The position numbers and the translations under genes are program-made. Below the pieces are notes generated by a model, which was not told where the DNA came from, made no database searches, and worked only from the letters and a program-made list of their open reading frames with translations. Below are positions 23,460 through 30,586 of a stretch of 30,586 bases of DNA, in pieces. The DNA is from Methanobacteriaceae archaeon (lineage in GTDB: Archaea > Methanobacteriota > Methanobacteria > Methanobacteriales > Methanobacteriaceae), in assembly GCA_011620845.1 (NCBI GenBank), contig WOYJ01000028.1, positions 1-30,586 of the forward strand, read 5' to 3'. Each line of letters begins with the position of its first letter. Within the stretch, counting starts at the first letter, position 1.

Positions 23460-25001
23460 ATGTCAACTGTGACACAATCTACCCAAACAGGCCATCAAAA
23501 TGGTCTGAATATTGGTGATATGATTACTACATTTAAAGGTATTGCAGATAATCCTGTATCTAAATATCTCCTGAGCCGTACTCTGGATTACTGTAAGGCT
23601 GATGGAGCTAACCGTTTAGAGGTTTGTCTGGACCTTTACCTTGGAAATAGAGAAACCGCTTGTAGAAAATGTAAGATAGTTTCCAAATTTGTTAACTACA
23701 TTATCAACACAGGAGCTTCCAGTTTCGGAGTTTCACAGGAAGAACTCAAAACAACCATGGAGGATAAATACTGGGCCAAAGGATTAAGCAGTGTAATTAA
23801 GGGTATCGCTATTTTTGGAGTTAAGAAACCCTTCACTCCCGGGGCACCCTTTCAGATAGTCTGGAACTTGAGCCGGGCCTGTAACATGAAATGTGTGCAC
23901 TGCTATGAAAATGCGGGAAGGAAGGATGAAGACGAATTAAACACCCAGCAGATTTATGATGGTCTGGAAACAATGGCTAAAGCTGGTGTGACCTCCATCG
24001 CCTTCTCCGGGGGAGAACCCACCATACACCCCCATATACTGGACTTCATTGATAAAACCAACGAGCTGGGAATGTTTGCAGCCATGGCCACCAACGGCTA
24101 CACCCTTTCTAAGGAGGGAGTGTGTGAAAAATTCGTGGAAAATGGCCTTCAATTTGTCCAGATAAGTGTGGACGGCCTACAGGCGGAAACCCACGACTCA
24201 TTTAGAGGTATAAATGGTGCCTGGGATAAGGCAATCCATGCTGTGGAAAACTGTGTAAACTACAACGATCTACTTGTGGAAGTAGCCACCACGGTTACAG
24301 AACATAACATCCAGGAGATACCAGAAATGATAGACTTCATGCGGGATAAAGGCGTCGACTGGTTCATGATCTACAACTTCATACCCACTGGAAATGGTGA
24401 AAATATTGTAAGCATGGATATTTCCCCCAAAAAACGGTTAAAACTACTGGAAACAGCCTATGATGAAAATGCAAAAGGTGAAATGCAGGTCCTCTCCACC
24501 GCGCCACAATACGCCATGGTAGCTGAATCACTGGTATCCAATGATAACCATGTAATTCCCACCCACTTCTACAATCCAGAATATGACGGATTCCTTATAA
24601 AGCAGTTGGCAGATTTTATAGGCGGTTGCGGTGCTGGAAGATTTTATATGAGCGTGGAACCCAACGGAGACTTATACCCCTGTGTCTTCTTCCCACATGA
24701 CTCGGCGTTGAAACTGGGGAACCTGATGGAAGATGATTTTGAAGAGGTCTGGAAAGATAATCAATTACTGAGTAAACTCAGAAACAAAGAAATCCTGAAG
24801 GGCCACTGTGGTGACTGCGAGTCCCATAATATATGCGGAGGATGCAGAGCCCGGGCCTATAATTACTTCGGGGATATATTAGCACCCGATCCCGGTTGTA
24901 TCAACAACAATAAGGAATGGAATAAAATTAGGAGTCAGTTGCCCAAAGAAACTAAACAACTTAACGATGGCAGCTTATTTATCGATTTAAATAGTAAATA
25001 A
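23460..25001 (+). CDS. radical SAM protein with SPASM-type domain and Cys-containing N-terminal domain
   Basis: A 513-aa radical SAM enzyme of unknown substrate. The 4Fe-4S motif is C141-x3-C145-x2-C148 (CNMKCVHC), followed by the SAM-binding FSGGEPTIHP and the ISVDG strand. The C-terminus holds many Cys (GGCGAGRF, CVFF, CGDCESHNICGGC, then PGC), the pattern of SPASM auxiliary clusters used in peptide and cofactor maturases and heme pathway enzymes. An unusual N-terminal domain of about 130 residues contains C45, C56, C68 and C71. Strong SD (AAAGGAGGG) before ATG 23460. It lies between TetR and a second radical SAM gene, so it is likely one regulated pathway. Confidence 0.88.
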   Translation: MSTVTQSTQTGHQNGLNIGDMITTFKGIADNPVSKYLLSRTLDYCKADGANRLEVCLDLYLGNRETACRKCKIVSKFVNYIINTGASSFGVSQEELKTTMEDKYWAKGLSSVIKGIAIFGVKKPFTPGAPFQIVWNLSRACNMKCVHCYENAGRKDEDELNTQQIYDGLETMAKAGVTSIAFSGGEPTIHPHILDFIDKTNELGMFAAMATNGYTLSKEGVCEKFVENGLQFVQISVDGLQAETHDSFRGINGAWDKAIHAVENCVNYNDLLVEVATTVTEHNIQEIPEMIDFMRDKGVDWFMIYNFIPTGNGENIVSMDISPKKRLKLLETAYDENAKGEMQVLSTAPQYAMVAESLVSNDNHVIPTHFYNPEYDGFLIKQLADFIGGCGAGRFYMSVEPNGDLYPCVFFPHDSALKLGNLMEDDFEEVWKDNQLLSKLRNKEILKGHCGDCESHNICGGCRARAYNYFGDILAPDPGCINNNKEWNKIRSQLPKETKQLNDGSLFIDLNSK

Positions 25002-25014
25002 GAAAAAAAGTTAG

Positions 25015-26466
25015 ATGATTATGATGGATACGTTATTAATCAACCCCTACGATGAAAATGCAGTGAAAAATGGACTTGGTTTTATAAGCCCACCCCTCAA
25101 CCTCATGTACTTAGGCGGGGCCTTAGAAGAAGCTTCTTACAATGTCAAAATAGTGGATGATGACCTGGAACAACTGGGATACAATAAAATATGTAAAATA
25201 CTGTCTAAAGAAGAGCCCTCACTAGTGGGCATCACCGCCACCACTTCCACCATTAAAAATGCCTTGGAATATGCTAAACTAGTTAAAAAAATTCTACCAG
25301 ATTCTTTAACTGTTATAGGGGGCCCGCACCCCACTTTTATGTCTATTGAAACCTTAAAATCCTGTCCCGATCTGGATGTAGTGGTAATTGGTGAGGGTGA
25401 AAAAACCATGACGGAACTGGCCGGTTTATCCCTTGATGAAAACAACGGACATTTAACCAATGTTAAAGGAATAGCCTATCGAGATGATGATAATATAAAA
25501 CTCAACCCTCCCCGAGAATTAATAAAGGATCTGGACTCTATCCCATTTCCGGCAAGACACCTGGTACCCTTTGAATCTTATGGAATAACCCAGGAAAAAT
25601 CCAGTGATATGATAACCAGTCGTGGCTGTGTCTTCAACTGTAGTTACTGTTCATCCTCACTTATCATGGGTAAAAAATTCCGGACACGCAGCCCAGAAAA
25701 TGTGGTAGATGAAATAGAATACTTAATAGATAGGTATAAAGTGGAAAACATAGCCTTTATGGATGATACCTTCATGCTCAATAAAAGAAGAGCAAAGACA
25801 ATAGCAGATGAAATAAGAAAGAGGGGACTGGATATAGGATTTGTTGCTTCTTCAAGGGTTGATATGGTAAATAAAAGTCTAATAGAAAAACTCAGGAGTG
25901 CAGGTTTAATCACTCTTTATTATGGTGTTGAATCAGGGTCCCAGAGAATTTTAGACCTCATGAAAAAAGGTATAACCCTCAAACAGGCCGAAAATGCTGT
26001 AAAAGCGGCTAAAGATGTTGGAGTTGAAGTTTTAACCTCCTTTATCCTGGGATTTCCTGGTGAAACCCGGGAAGAGATGGATAAAACCATAGACTTTTCC
26101 ATAAAGCTTGATGCAGACTACAGTCAGTTCTCTATACTAACGCCATTCCCGGGAACCTCCATATACCAAGAACTCAAGAAGAAGAAATTAATAGACACCG
26201 AGAACTGGAAGAAATATACCGTCCTGAAATCGGTTATCAAATATGAGGAACTGGGATTAAGTAAACAATTAGTGGAGAGGAAACTGGCCCAGGCCTATCT
26301 GAAATTTTATGCACGACCAAAATATTTGTTAAAACACCGTCATATGTTTAAAGTTATGCTGGGGACCATATATAGAAGTTTCATTGCACCTAAACTTAAA
26401 GGTGGAACTCCAAAGGGATGGTACAAGACATTTTCTAAGGAGAACGTTGCTGAAAATTCTAAATAA
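25015..26466 (+). CDS. B12-binding-type radical SAM protein
   Basis: A 483-aa protein of the BchE/cobalamin-dependent radical SAM layout. Residues 1-150 form a Rossmann-like B12-binding-type domain (SPPLNLMYLGGALEEASYNV, GITATTSTIKNA, GGPHPTF, VVIGEGEKT). The radical SAM core has C205-x3-C209-x2-C212 (CVFNCSYC), and FILGFPGETREEM follows. The usual DxHxxG cobalamin His motif is not evident, as in many members of this class. Such enzymes methylate or cyclise unreactive carbons, including archaeal lipids (Grs-type) and corrin or porphyrin rings; the substrate here is unknown. Three in-frame ATGs (25015, 25021, 25024) compete, without a clear SD. It starts 13 nt after the SPASM gene. Confidence 0.88.
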   Translation: MIMMDTLLINPYDENAVKNGLGFISPPLNLMYLGGALEEASYNVKIVDDDLEQLGYNKICKILSKEEPSLVGITATTSTIKNALEYAKLVKKILPDSLTVIGGPHPTFMSIETLKSCPDLDVVVIGEGEKTMTELAGLSLDENNGHLTNVKGIAYRDDDNIKLNPPRELIKDLDSIPFPARHLVPFESYGITQEKSSDMITSRGCVFNCSYCSSSLIMGKKFRTRSPENVVDEIEYLIDRYKVENIAFMDDTFMLNKRRAKTIADEIRKRGLDIGFVASSRVDMVNKSLIEKLRSAGLITLYYGVESGSQRILDLMKKGITLKQAENAVKAAKDVGVEVLTSFILGFPGETREEMDKTIDFSIKLDADYSQFSILTPFPGTSIYQELKKKKLIDTENWKKYTVLKSVIKYEELGLSKQLVERKLAQAYLKFYARPKYLLKHRHMFKVMLGTIYRSFIAPKLKGGTPKGWYKTFSKENVAENSK

Positions 26467-26500
26467 ACCTGAATACTAAATAAACTTTACTAATAACCCC

Positions 26501-27691
26501 TTAATACACAGGTATAAGCCCGGGATTATCTCCAGTGATGCACTCCCCACCCCGGGAAGTTACTATGAACGTGTTTTCAATTCCCACCATCCCAATACCA
26601 GGTATTCCTTTTTTGGGCTCCACGGCAAATACTATTCCTGCCTCTAATGGTTCGGTGAATTTCTCAGCGAGAACAGGTAATTCATCGATGAGTAGGCCTA
26701 TTCCATGGCCCAGGAATTTCACCCTTCTTTTACCGAAGCCCATGAAATTTTCTTTAAAATCAGGTTCTAGTCCATCCATGATGGATGTGTAAATCTCCCC
26801 TGGAATTGCTCCCGGCTTTAACTGGGAGCTGATCTCATTTTGAATATCCACACACCGGTTATGAGCGTCTATGGCATGCTGGGGTAGGGACTGTCCGAAC
26901 ATGTAGGTCACGGTCTTATCTGTATTGTACCCGTCAAATCCACAACCCACATCCACAAATACCAGGTCCCCCTGATCTAATTTTCTCTCACGATTTCCGA
27001 AGACCGGCGCAGCAGGACTCAAGCCCAGATTTCCACTGGCTCCATCAAAGTAGCTGGGATAGATGGAACTTTCACCAAATCCCACGTGTCCTAACACGAT
27101 TTCGGTGTCGAACATTCCGAAACGGGTCAAACCATGGTGACCCTCATCAATTAAAACTTTAAAGAGCTCTGCTCCCAGATCAGCTTCGCTCATCCCTTCC
27201 CGGAGCATCCCTGGTACCAGGTCCTCCAAGACGTGCTGGTGAATCTTACCAGATTTCCTCATTAGATTTAATTCATACTCACTTTTAACAGACCTTACCT
27301 TCCCAATGGGAATATCTACCGGTTTAAAATTCTTAAAGGAGAAGTGTTTGGAAAATCTCTGATACAAAGCCAGTGGGACGGCTTCTGCTTCCAGGTAAAC
27401 AGTTTCTGGAAGTTTAGTTATGTCCTGAGTTGCGTCTCTATAGCTGTTCATGTGACGTATTTCCGGAAATAAAGATTCGTCCAACGCCCGCTCATAGCTT
27501 TTCCGTACCCAGAATACTGCTTCACCGTCCCGGGGGATGATTAACATCCCGTCCTGCATGGTACCGGTGAAATAGAACTGGTTGATCTTAGAGAAGATAA
27601 CCGCCATCTCCCAGTTAGGGTTGGAAGAATCCATCACTGCTTTAAATCGTTCCATCCTATTTTCCAGTTCCTTTGAGGGTGTTTTGTTCAT
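26501..27691 (-). CDS. M24-family metallopeptidase (Xaa-Pro aminopeptidase-like)
   Basis: Pita-bread metallopeptidase of 396 aa, with a creatinase/prolidase-type N-terminal domain (1-135) and a catalytic domain. All five dinuclear metal ligands are visible: D247 (VFVDVG), D258 (YNTDKT), H329 (LGHGIG), E358 (FAVEPK) and E372 (GIENTF). It probably removes residues before proline or cleaves Xaa-Pro dipeptides in the cytoplasm. The residue pattern does not separate these activities. It lies 45 nt downstream of the TsaC/Sua5 gene on the same strand and is likely co-transcribed. Confidence 0.92.
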   Translation of the reverse strand: MNKTPSKELENRMERFKAVMDSSNPNWEMAVIFSKINQFYFTGTMQDGMLIIPRDGEAVFWVRKSYERALDESLFPEIRHMNSYRDATQDITKLPETVYLEAEAVPLALYQRFSKHFSFKNFKPVDIPIGKVRSVKSEYELNLMRKSGKIHQHVLEDLVPGMLREGMSEADLGAELFKVLIDEGHHGLTRFGMFDTEIVLGHVGFGESSIYPSYFDGASGNLGLSPAAPVFGNRERKLDQGDLVFVDVGCGFDGYNTDKTVTYMFGQSLPQHAIDAHNRCVDIQNEISSQLKPGAIPGEIYTSIMDGLEPDFKENFMGFGKRRVKFLGHGIGLLIDELPVLAEKFTEPLEAGIVFAVEPKKGIPGIGMVGIENTFIVTSRGGECITGDNPGLIPVY

Positions 27692-27736
27692 GTTTTATTA
27701 CCTTCTAGTTGAAGATTTTGTTTATATTTTATCTAG

Positions 27737-28330
27737 TTAAATTTTAAAGTCCTTTACACCTTTCCGGATTACCTTCGGTGGCTGGGTTGTCCAGTCAATC
27801 ACTGTGGAATGGGTTCCCCTGAGTTTTCCCCCGTCTATTATTAGGTCTACTGCATCTCCCAGTGATTCAGCTATCGCACTGGCAGACTCTGGTACTGGCT
27901 CACCGGATAGGTTTGCACTGGTGGAGGTTATGGGGAATTTCCGGCTAATTTCCCGGGAGATGAGGTTATCCGGTATCCTAACTCCTATTTTGTCCCCGCC
28001 GGCAGTCAGTAGTGGAGATACGTTCTCCTTTTTATTTAAGATTATGGTGAATGGGCCGGGTAAGAGTTCTTTAATCTTTTCTTCCCTCTCAAGTTGGGCT
28101 ATTTTATCTATATCCTCAATTTTAGAGAGGCACACTGATAATGGTTTACTGTAATCCCTTCCTTTAATGGAATAAACCTTTTCTATTGCCGTATCACTAA
28201 ATATATTGGCTCCCAAGCCGTAGATGGTGTCGGTGGGGTAGACCACAAGGCCATCGTCTTCCAGAATATTTACAGCCATTTCTACCTTCCGTTTTTCCGG
28301 GTTTTGGGGATCCATCCTGATTATTTTCAT
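27737..28330 (-). CDS. tsaC: L-threonylcarbamoyladenylate synthase (YrdC/Sua5 family)
   Basis: Makes threonylcarbamoyl-AMP from threonine, bicarbonate and ATP, the first step of the t6A37 modification of ANN-decoding tRNAs. The 197-aa protein is the YrdC domain alone, without the extra C-terminal Sua5 domain. Motifs are YPTDTIYGLGAN (31-42), IKGRDYSKPLSV, LPGPFTIIL and the STSANLSG loop (136-143). The start ATG 28330 has no SD but sits about 27 nt from a TATA box, suggesting leaderless mRNA. It diverges from the archaetidyl-lipid synthase gene, 56 nt away. Confidence 0.93.
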   Translation of the reverse strand: MKIIRMDPQNPEKRKVEMAVNILEDDGLVVYPTDTIYGLGANIFSDTAIEKVYSIKGRDYSKPLSVCLSKIEDIDKIAQLEREEKIKELLPGPFTIILNKKENVSPLLTAGGDKIGVRIPDNLISREISRKFPITSTSANLSGEPVPESASAIAESLGDAVDLIIDGGKLRGTHSTVIDWTTQPPKVIRKGVKDFKI

Positions 28331-28350
28331 CCTATGTATATTTCAATCCC

Positions 28351-28363
28351 AAACTTATATCCT
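28351..28363. promoter_or_regulatory. shared bidirectional TATA box between 28330(-) and 28387(+)
   Basis: AAACTTATATCCTTTT holds a near-symmetric TTATAT core centred near 28357-28358, about 27 nt from the minus ATG and 29 nt from the plus ATG. On the minus strand, AAAAGGATATAAG also has a good purine-rich BRE. Neither gene has an SD, so both look leaderless. Confidence 0.45.
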
Positions 28364-28386
28364 TTTAGAATTTTAATTAGATATTC

Positions 28387-28971
28387 ATGCTGAATAAACT
28401 AAGGCCTTACGTCAAGATCATAATGGATCCCATTGCCGAGAGAATGAAGATCAACCCTAACATCATCACCGTGGCAGGCTTACTGGTGAGTCTGGTAGCT
28501 GCTTACATGTTTGCCAGGGGAGATTTACTACTGGGCGGAGTGTTCATTGCTTTAAGTGGTTTTGTGGATATGCTGGATGGTGCTATCGCCCGTAAAAATC
28601 AAACCAACACTCCCTTTGGTGGTGTCCTGGATTCCACCATGGACCGATTTGCAGATGCGTTTATCTTGATGGGAATTATCTATGGCGGTTTCGTTGATTG
28701 GTTTATAGGAATTTTAGCCCTGCTTGCCTCCTTCACAGTGAGCTACGTCCGGGCCCGGGCGGAATCAGAGGGTATTAAATGTGATGTGGGAATAGCGGAA
28801 AGGCCGGAACGTCTGGTAATCCTTATGGCCGGAGCGTTTTTAGGTTACTTCTTTAACCCATCTCTTATGTACTGTGCCGTGGTTATTGTGATGGTGTTAG
28901 GTTATTTAACGGTGCTCCAACGTTTATATCATTCCTGGAGGGAATTAAATACCAGGAAGAAGCTACTGTAA
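28387..28971 (+). CDS. CDP-alcohol phosphatidyltransferase, probable archaetidylinositol phosphate synthase
   Basis: A 194-aa membrane enzyme that displaces CMP from CDP-archaeol with an alcohol to make an archaeal polar lipid head group. The full CDP-alcohol transferase signature is present: D61-x2-D64-G65-x2-A68-R69-x8-G78-x3-D82-x3-D86. About six membrane helices follow the amphipathic start MLNKLRPYVKIIMDPIAERM. Similarity of the start and of the NPNIITVAG segment to characterised archaeal AIP synthases suggests L-myo-inositol-1-phosphate as acceptor; glycerol phosphate or serine cannot be excluded. No SD; probably leaderless from the shared TATA box. Confidence 0.88.
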   Translation: MLNKLRPYVKIIMDPIAERMKINPNIITVAGLLVSLVAAYMFARGDLLLGGVFIALSGFVDMLDGAIARKNQTNTPFGGVLDSTMDRFADAFILMGIIYGGFVDWFIGILALLASFTVSYVRARAESEGIKCDVGIAERPERLVILMAGAFLGYFFNPSLMYCAVVIVMVLGYLTVLQRLYHSWRELNTRKKLL

Positions 28972-29025
28972 GAGTTGTAACAATTTGACGTGCCTCAAAT
29001 TTTATTAAATTGTTGGTGGGATAGT

Positions 29026-29259
29026 ATGGATGAAATTGAGAGGATTAAAAAGGATATGGAACTTTTCACAAAAAATATAAAAGAAGTTGAGTCCATAGAA
29101 GTTAATGCTAAAGAAGAAAAGATCATAGACATGGCTCGTAACTATTCCAATGACACCACCTTTTATCTGGAAAGAGAGGATAATTACACGGCATTTGGAT
29201 GTATAACCTATGCACATGGCCTGCTTGATGCGGTGCGCCTGCTCCACCAGCTAATATAA
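29026..29259 (+). CDS. DUF357 family protein
   Basis: A 77-aa helical archaeal protein of unknown function. The C-terminal segment TFYLEREDNYTAFGCITYAHGLLDAVRLL is the conserved part of DUF357; the N-terminal half is a charged helix. GGTGGG (29015-29020) is the SD for ATG 29026; a longer frame from 28990 lacks one. The DUF47 gene begins 35 nt after its stop, and the lipid synthase ends 54 nt before its start. Confidence 0.85.
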   Translation: MDEIERIKKDMELFTKNIKEVESIEVNAKEEKIIDMARNYSNDTTFYLEREDNYTAFGCITYAHGLLDAVRLLHQLI

Positions 29260-29294
29260 GAAGTTCGAGCTTAAATAACTTAAAAAGTGGAAGT

Positions 29295-29951
29295 ATGGTT
29301 AAGTTATTTAGAAAGGAATCACAAGTGGAAAAATATGGAAGAGACCATGTTGAAATTGTTTTTAACAGTGTGCTCAAACTAAAAGAGGTCATGTCCTGTT
29401 TCTATACCGTTGACTTTAAAGAAGTGGATAAGAAAGTAGTTGAACTTTCTAAACTGGAACACGATGCTGATAACGTCCGCAGGAAGATGGAACTGGAATT
29501 CTATAACGGCGCATTCCTCCCCTTTGATCGAGAAGACCGGATAGTTCTGGCGGAGCTGGTTGATGGCGTTTCGGATATGGCGGAGAGCACAGGTTTTTCT
29601 ATCTGTCTGAGCAGAGTGGATTTCCCCATTAAGGGTAAGGGGGATTTTGAAGAGTTCATGGACAAAATTATCGAGACTGTTTCTGTTTTAAGAGAATGTA
29701 TAGAGAGCTTGGACACTGATATGAGAGAGTCCATAGCTAAAGCTCATCAGGTGGAAGATCTGGAAGACGATGCAGATATCATAGAAAGGAAAATCACCAA
29801 AACACTGTACCAGTTATATAGAGAGGATAAAATAGATATATTAACCTTGATGGAACTCAGGGATATTACCAAGATGCTGGGAAACATTGTAGATCGGGCA
29901 GAGAACGCATCGGACCGTGCTCTTATTATCGCCACCAAGAGGAGGGGTTGA
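29295..29951 (+). CDS. DUF47 / PhoU-like protein
   Basis: A 218-aa all-helical protein of the DUF47 (TIGR00153) family, related to PhoU. Members often accompany PiT phosphate transporters and are thought to modulate them. Acidic helix motifs ELSKLEHDADNVRRKMELEF and VEDLEDDADIIERKITKTLY are the repeated metal-binding-type ExxxD segments of the fold. The end KMLGNIVDRAENASDRA is typical. No transporter gene is adjacent here. Its stop is 3 nt before the next ATG, so the two are translationally close. Confidence 0.9.
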   Translation: MVKLFRKESQVEKYGRDHVEIVFNSVLKLKEVMSCFYTVDFKEVDKKVVELSKLEHDADNVRRKMELEFYNGAFLPFDREDRIVLAELVDGVSDMAESTGFSICLSRVDFPIKGKGDFEEFMDKIIETVSVLRECIESLDTDMRESIAKAHQVEDLEDDADIIERKITKTLYQLYREDKIDILTLMELRDITKMLGNIVDRAENASDRALIIATKRRG

Positions 29952-29954
29952 AAA

Positions 29955-30586
29955 ATGATATATCACAGCAGTGAAAAATTGGAGAACGCAACTTCTGACC
30001 TTAAATTTCTTCTAAATAAGAATTATAACAAAAAGGCAGCCCTGGACTTTGTAGGAAACCATTACCTCCTGGATAAAGAGGAACGCAATTATCTGCAGAG
30101 AAAAGTCTACTCCACCGAGGCTTCCAGGGGCCGCAAAAGTAAGATCATACCTCTCAGCAAAATCAAGGGGAAAACCCTGTTTATTGATGGTTATAATGTG
30201 CTAATCACCGTGGAAAGTATCTGCAGCTCCGATGGGTTCATCGTAGTCTGTGATGACGGTGTCCTCCGAGATGTGAATGCTGTTTTCGGTAAATACAGGT
30301 GCAAAGAGGACACAGTGAATGCCTTAAACTCAGTCCTGGCCCTGGTCAAAATATACAAGCCCAGTGATGTGCAGGTTTTCTTTGATAGTCAGGTGAGTAG
30401 AAGTGGTGAACTGGCCAAGGTCACCGAGGATATAATGGAAAAACAGGGGATACAGGGAAGTGCTCATACGGCTCCCAATGTGGACTACCAGTTGATTACC
30501 CTATCCAAAGAAAGTGATGGTGTGGTGGCCACCAGCGACAGTGTGATTATGGATAAGGTGGATAACATACTGGATATACCCTGCTT
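29955..30586 (+). CDS. DUF434/DUF5616-like protein (partial, runs off window)
   Basis: A frame open from ATG 29955 to the window end (210 codons so far), preceded by GGAGGGG at 29941-29947 within the DUF47 gene. It starts MIYHSSEKLENATSDLKFLL (a small helical DUF434-like domain). It continues with a KGKTLFIDGYNVLITVES strand, whose DGYNV Asp resembles the active-site entry of NYN/PIN-type nucleases, then VFFDSQVSRSGELAKVTEDI and SDGVVATSDSVIMDKV. This suggests a metal-dependent nuclease-like fold, but the family is uncharacterised as far as I know. The C-terminus is missing from the window. Confidence 0.8.
   Translation, partial: MIYHSSEKLENATSDLKFLLNKNYNKKAALDFVGNHYLLDKEERNYLQRKVYSTEASRGRKSKIIPLSKIKGKTLFIDGYNVLITVESICSSDGFIVVCDDGVLRDVNAVFGKYRCKEDTVNALNSVLALVKIYKPSDVQVFFDSQVSRSGELAKVTEDIMEKQGIQGSAHTAPNVDYQLITLSKESDGVVATSDSVIMDKVDNILDIPC

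Overview
The window comes from a methanogenic archaeon of the order Methanobacteriales, most likely a Methanobacterium-like organism. This is inferred from gene content: a single-fold archaeal histone, L7Ae/S28e/L24e/S6e/S24e/S27ae ribosomal proteins, aIF5B, aIF2-gamma, RNA polymerase E' and Spt4, ABCE1, RadB, a GTP-dependent dephospho-CoA kinase (DUF359) and an archaetidylinositol-phosphate-synthase-like enzyme. Promoters are archaeal (A/T-rich TATA boxes), start codons are often TTG, Shine-Dalgarno (SD) sites match GGAGGTGAT, and intergenic DNA is very AT-rich with T-run terminators. I see no rRNA, tRNA, CRISPR array, insertion sequence or origin.

Layout. (1) 1-2500: threonine synthase, histone, and a secreted or membrane-anchored chagasin-type (I42) protease-inhibitor-like protein. 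(2) 2800-10800: the conserved archaeal information-processing block, L7Ae-S28e-L24e-Ndk-aIF5B, then S6e-aIF2gamma-PIN protein-pyrophosphatase-RpoE'-Spt4-DUF359-S24e-S27ae. (3) 10800-17300: argH, two small divergent genes not covered by simple ORF calling (a zinc ribbon broken by TAG and a 51-aa membrane protein), a KH/PP-loop ATPase next to a GT-C glycosyltransferase, and a heavily decayed MFS-CBS transporter. (4) 17300-22600: a PEBP protein, ABCE1, a damaged metallophosphoesterase, an aminotransferase and RadB. (5) 22700-26470: a TetR regulator followed by a SPASM radical SAM protein and a B12-binding-type radical SAM protein. This is the best candidate here for an undescribed, regulated modification pathway. 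(6) 26500-30586: M24 peptidase and TsaC/Sua5-type enzyme (minus strand), diverging from the archaetidyl-lipid synthase, followed by DUF357, DUF47/PhoU-like and DUF434-like genes. The last runs off the end.

Most notable signals. The PIN-domain gene reads through to its expected N-terminus only if a -1 shift occurs on a T5 run directly before a TAA. Two unrelated divergent gene pairs each have one near-symmetric TATA box midway between start codons only 53-56 nt apart, implying shared bidirectional promoters with leaderless transcripts. A near-perfect inverted repeat lies between TATA box and start codon of the TetR gene. Several genes (MFS-CBS, metallophosphoesterase, zinc ribbon, PIN) carry lesions. 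Many are single-base homopolymer changes, so sequencing error must be considered alongside real decay.
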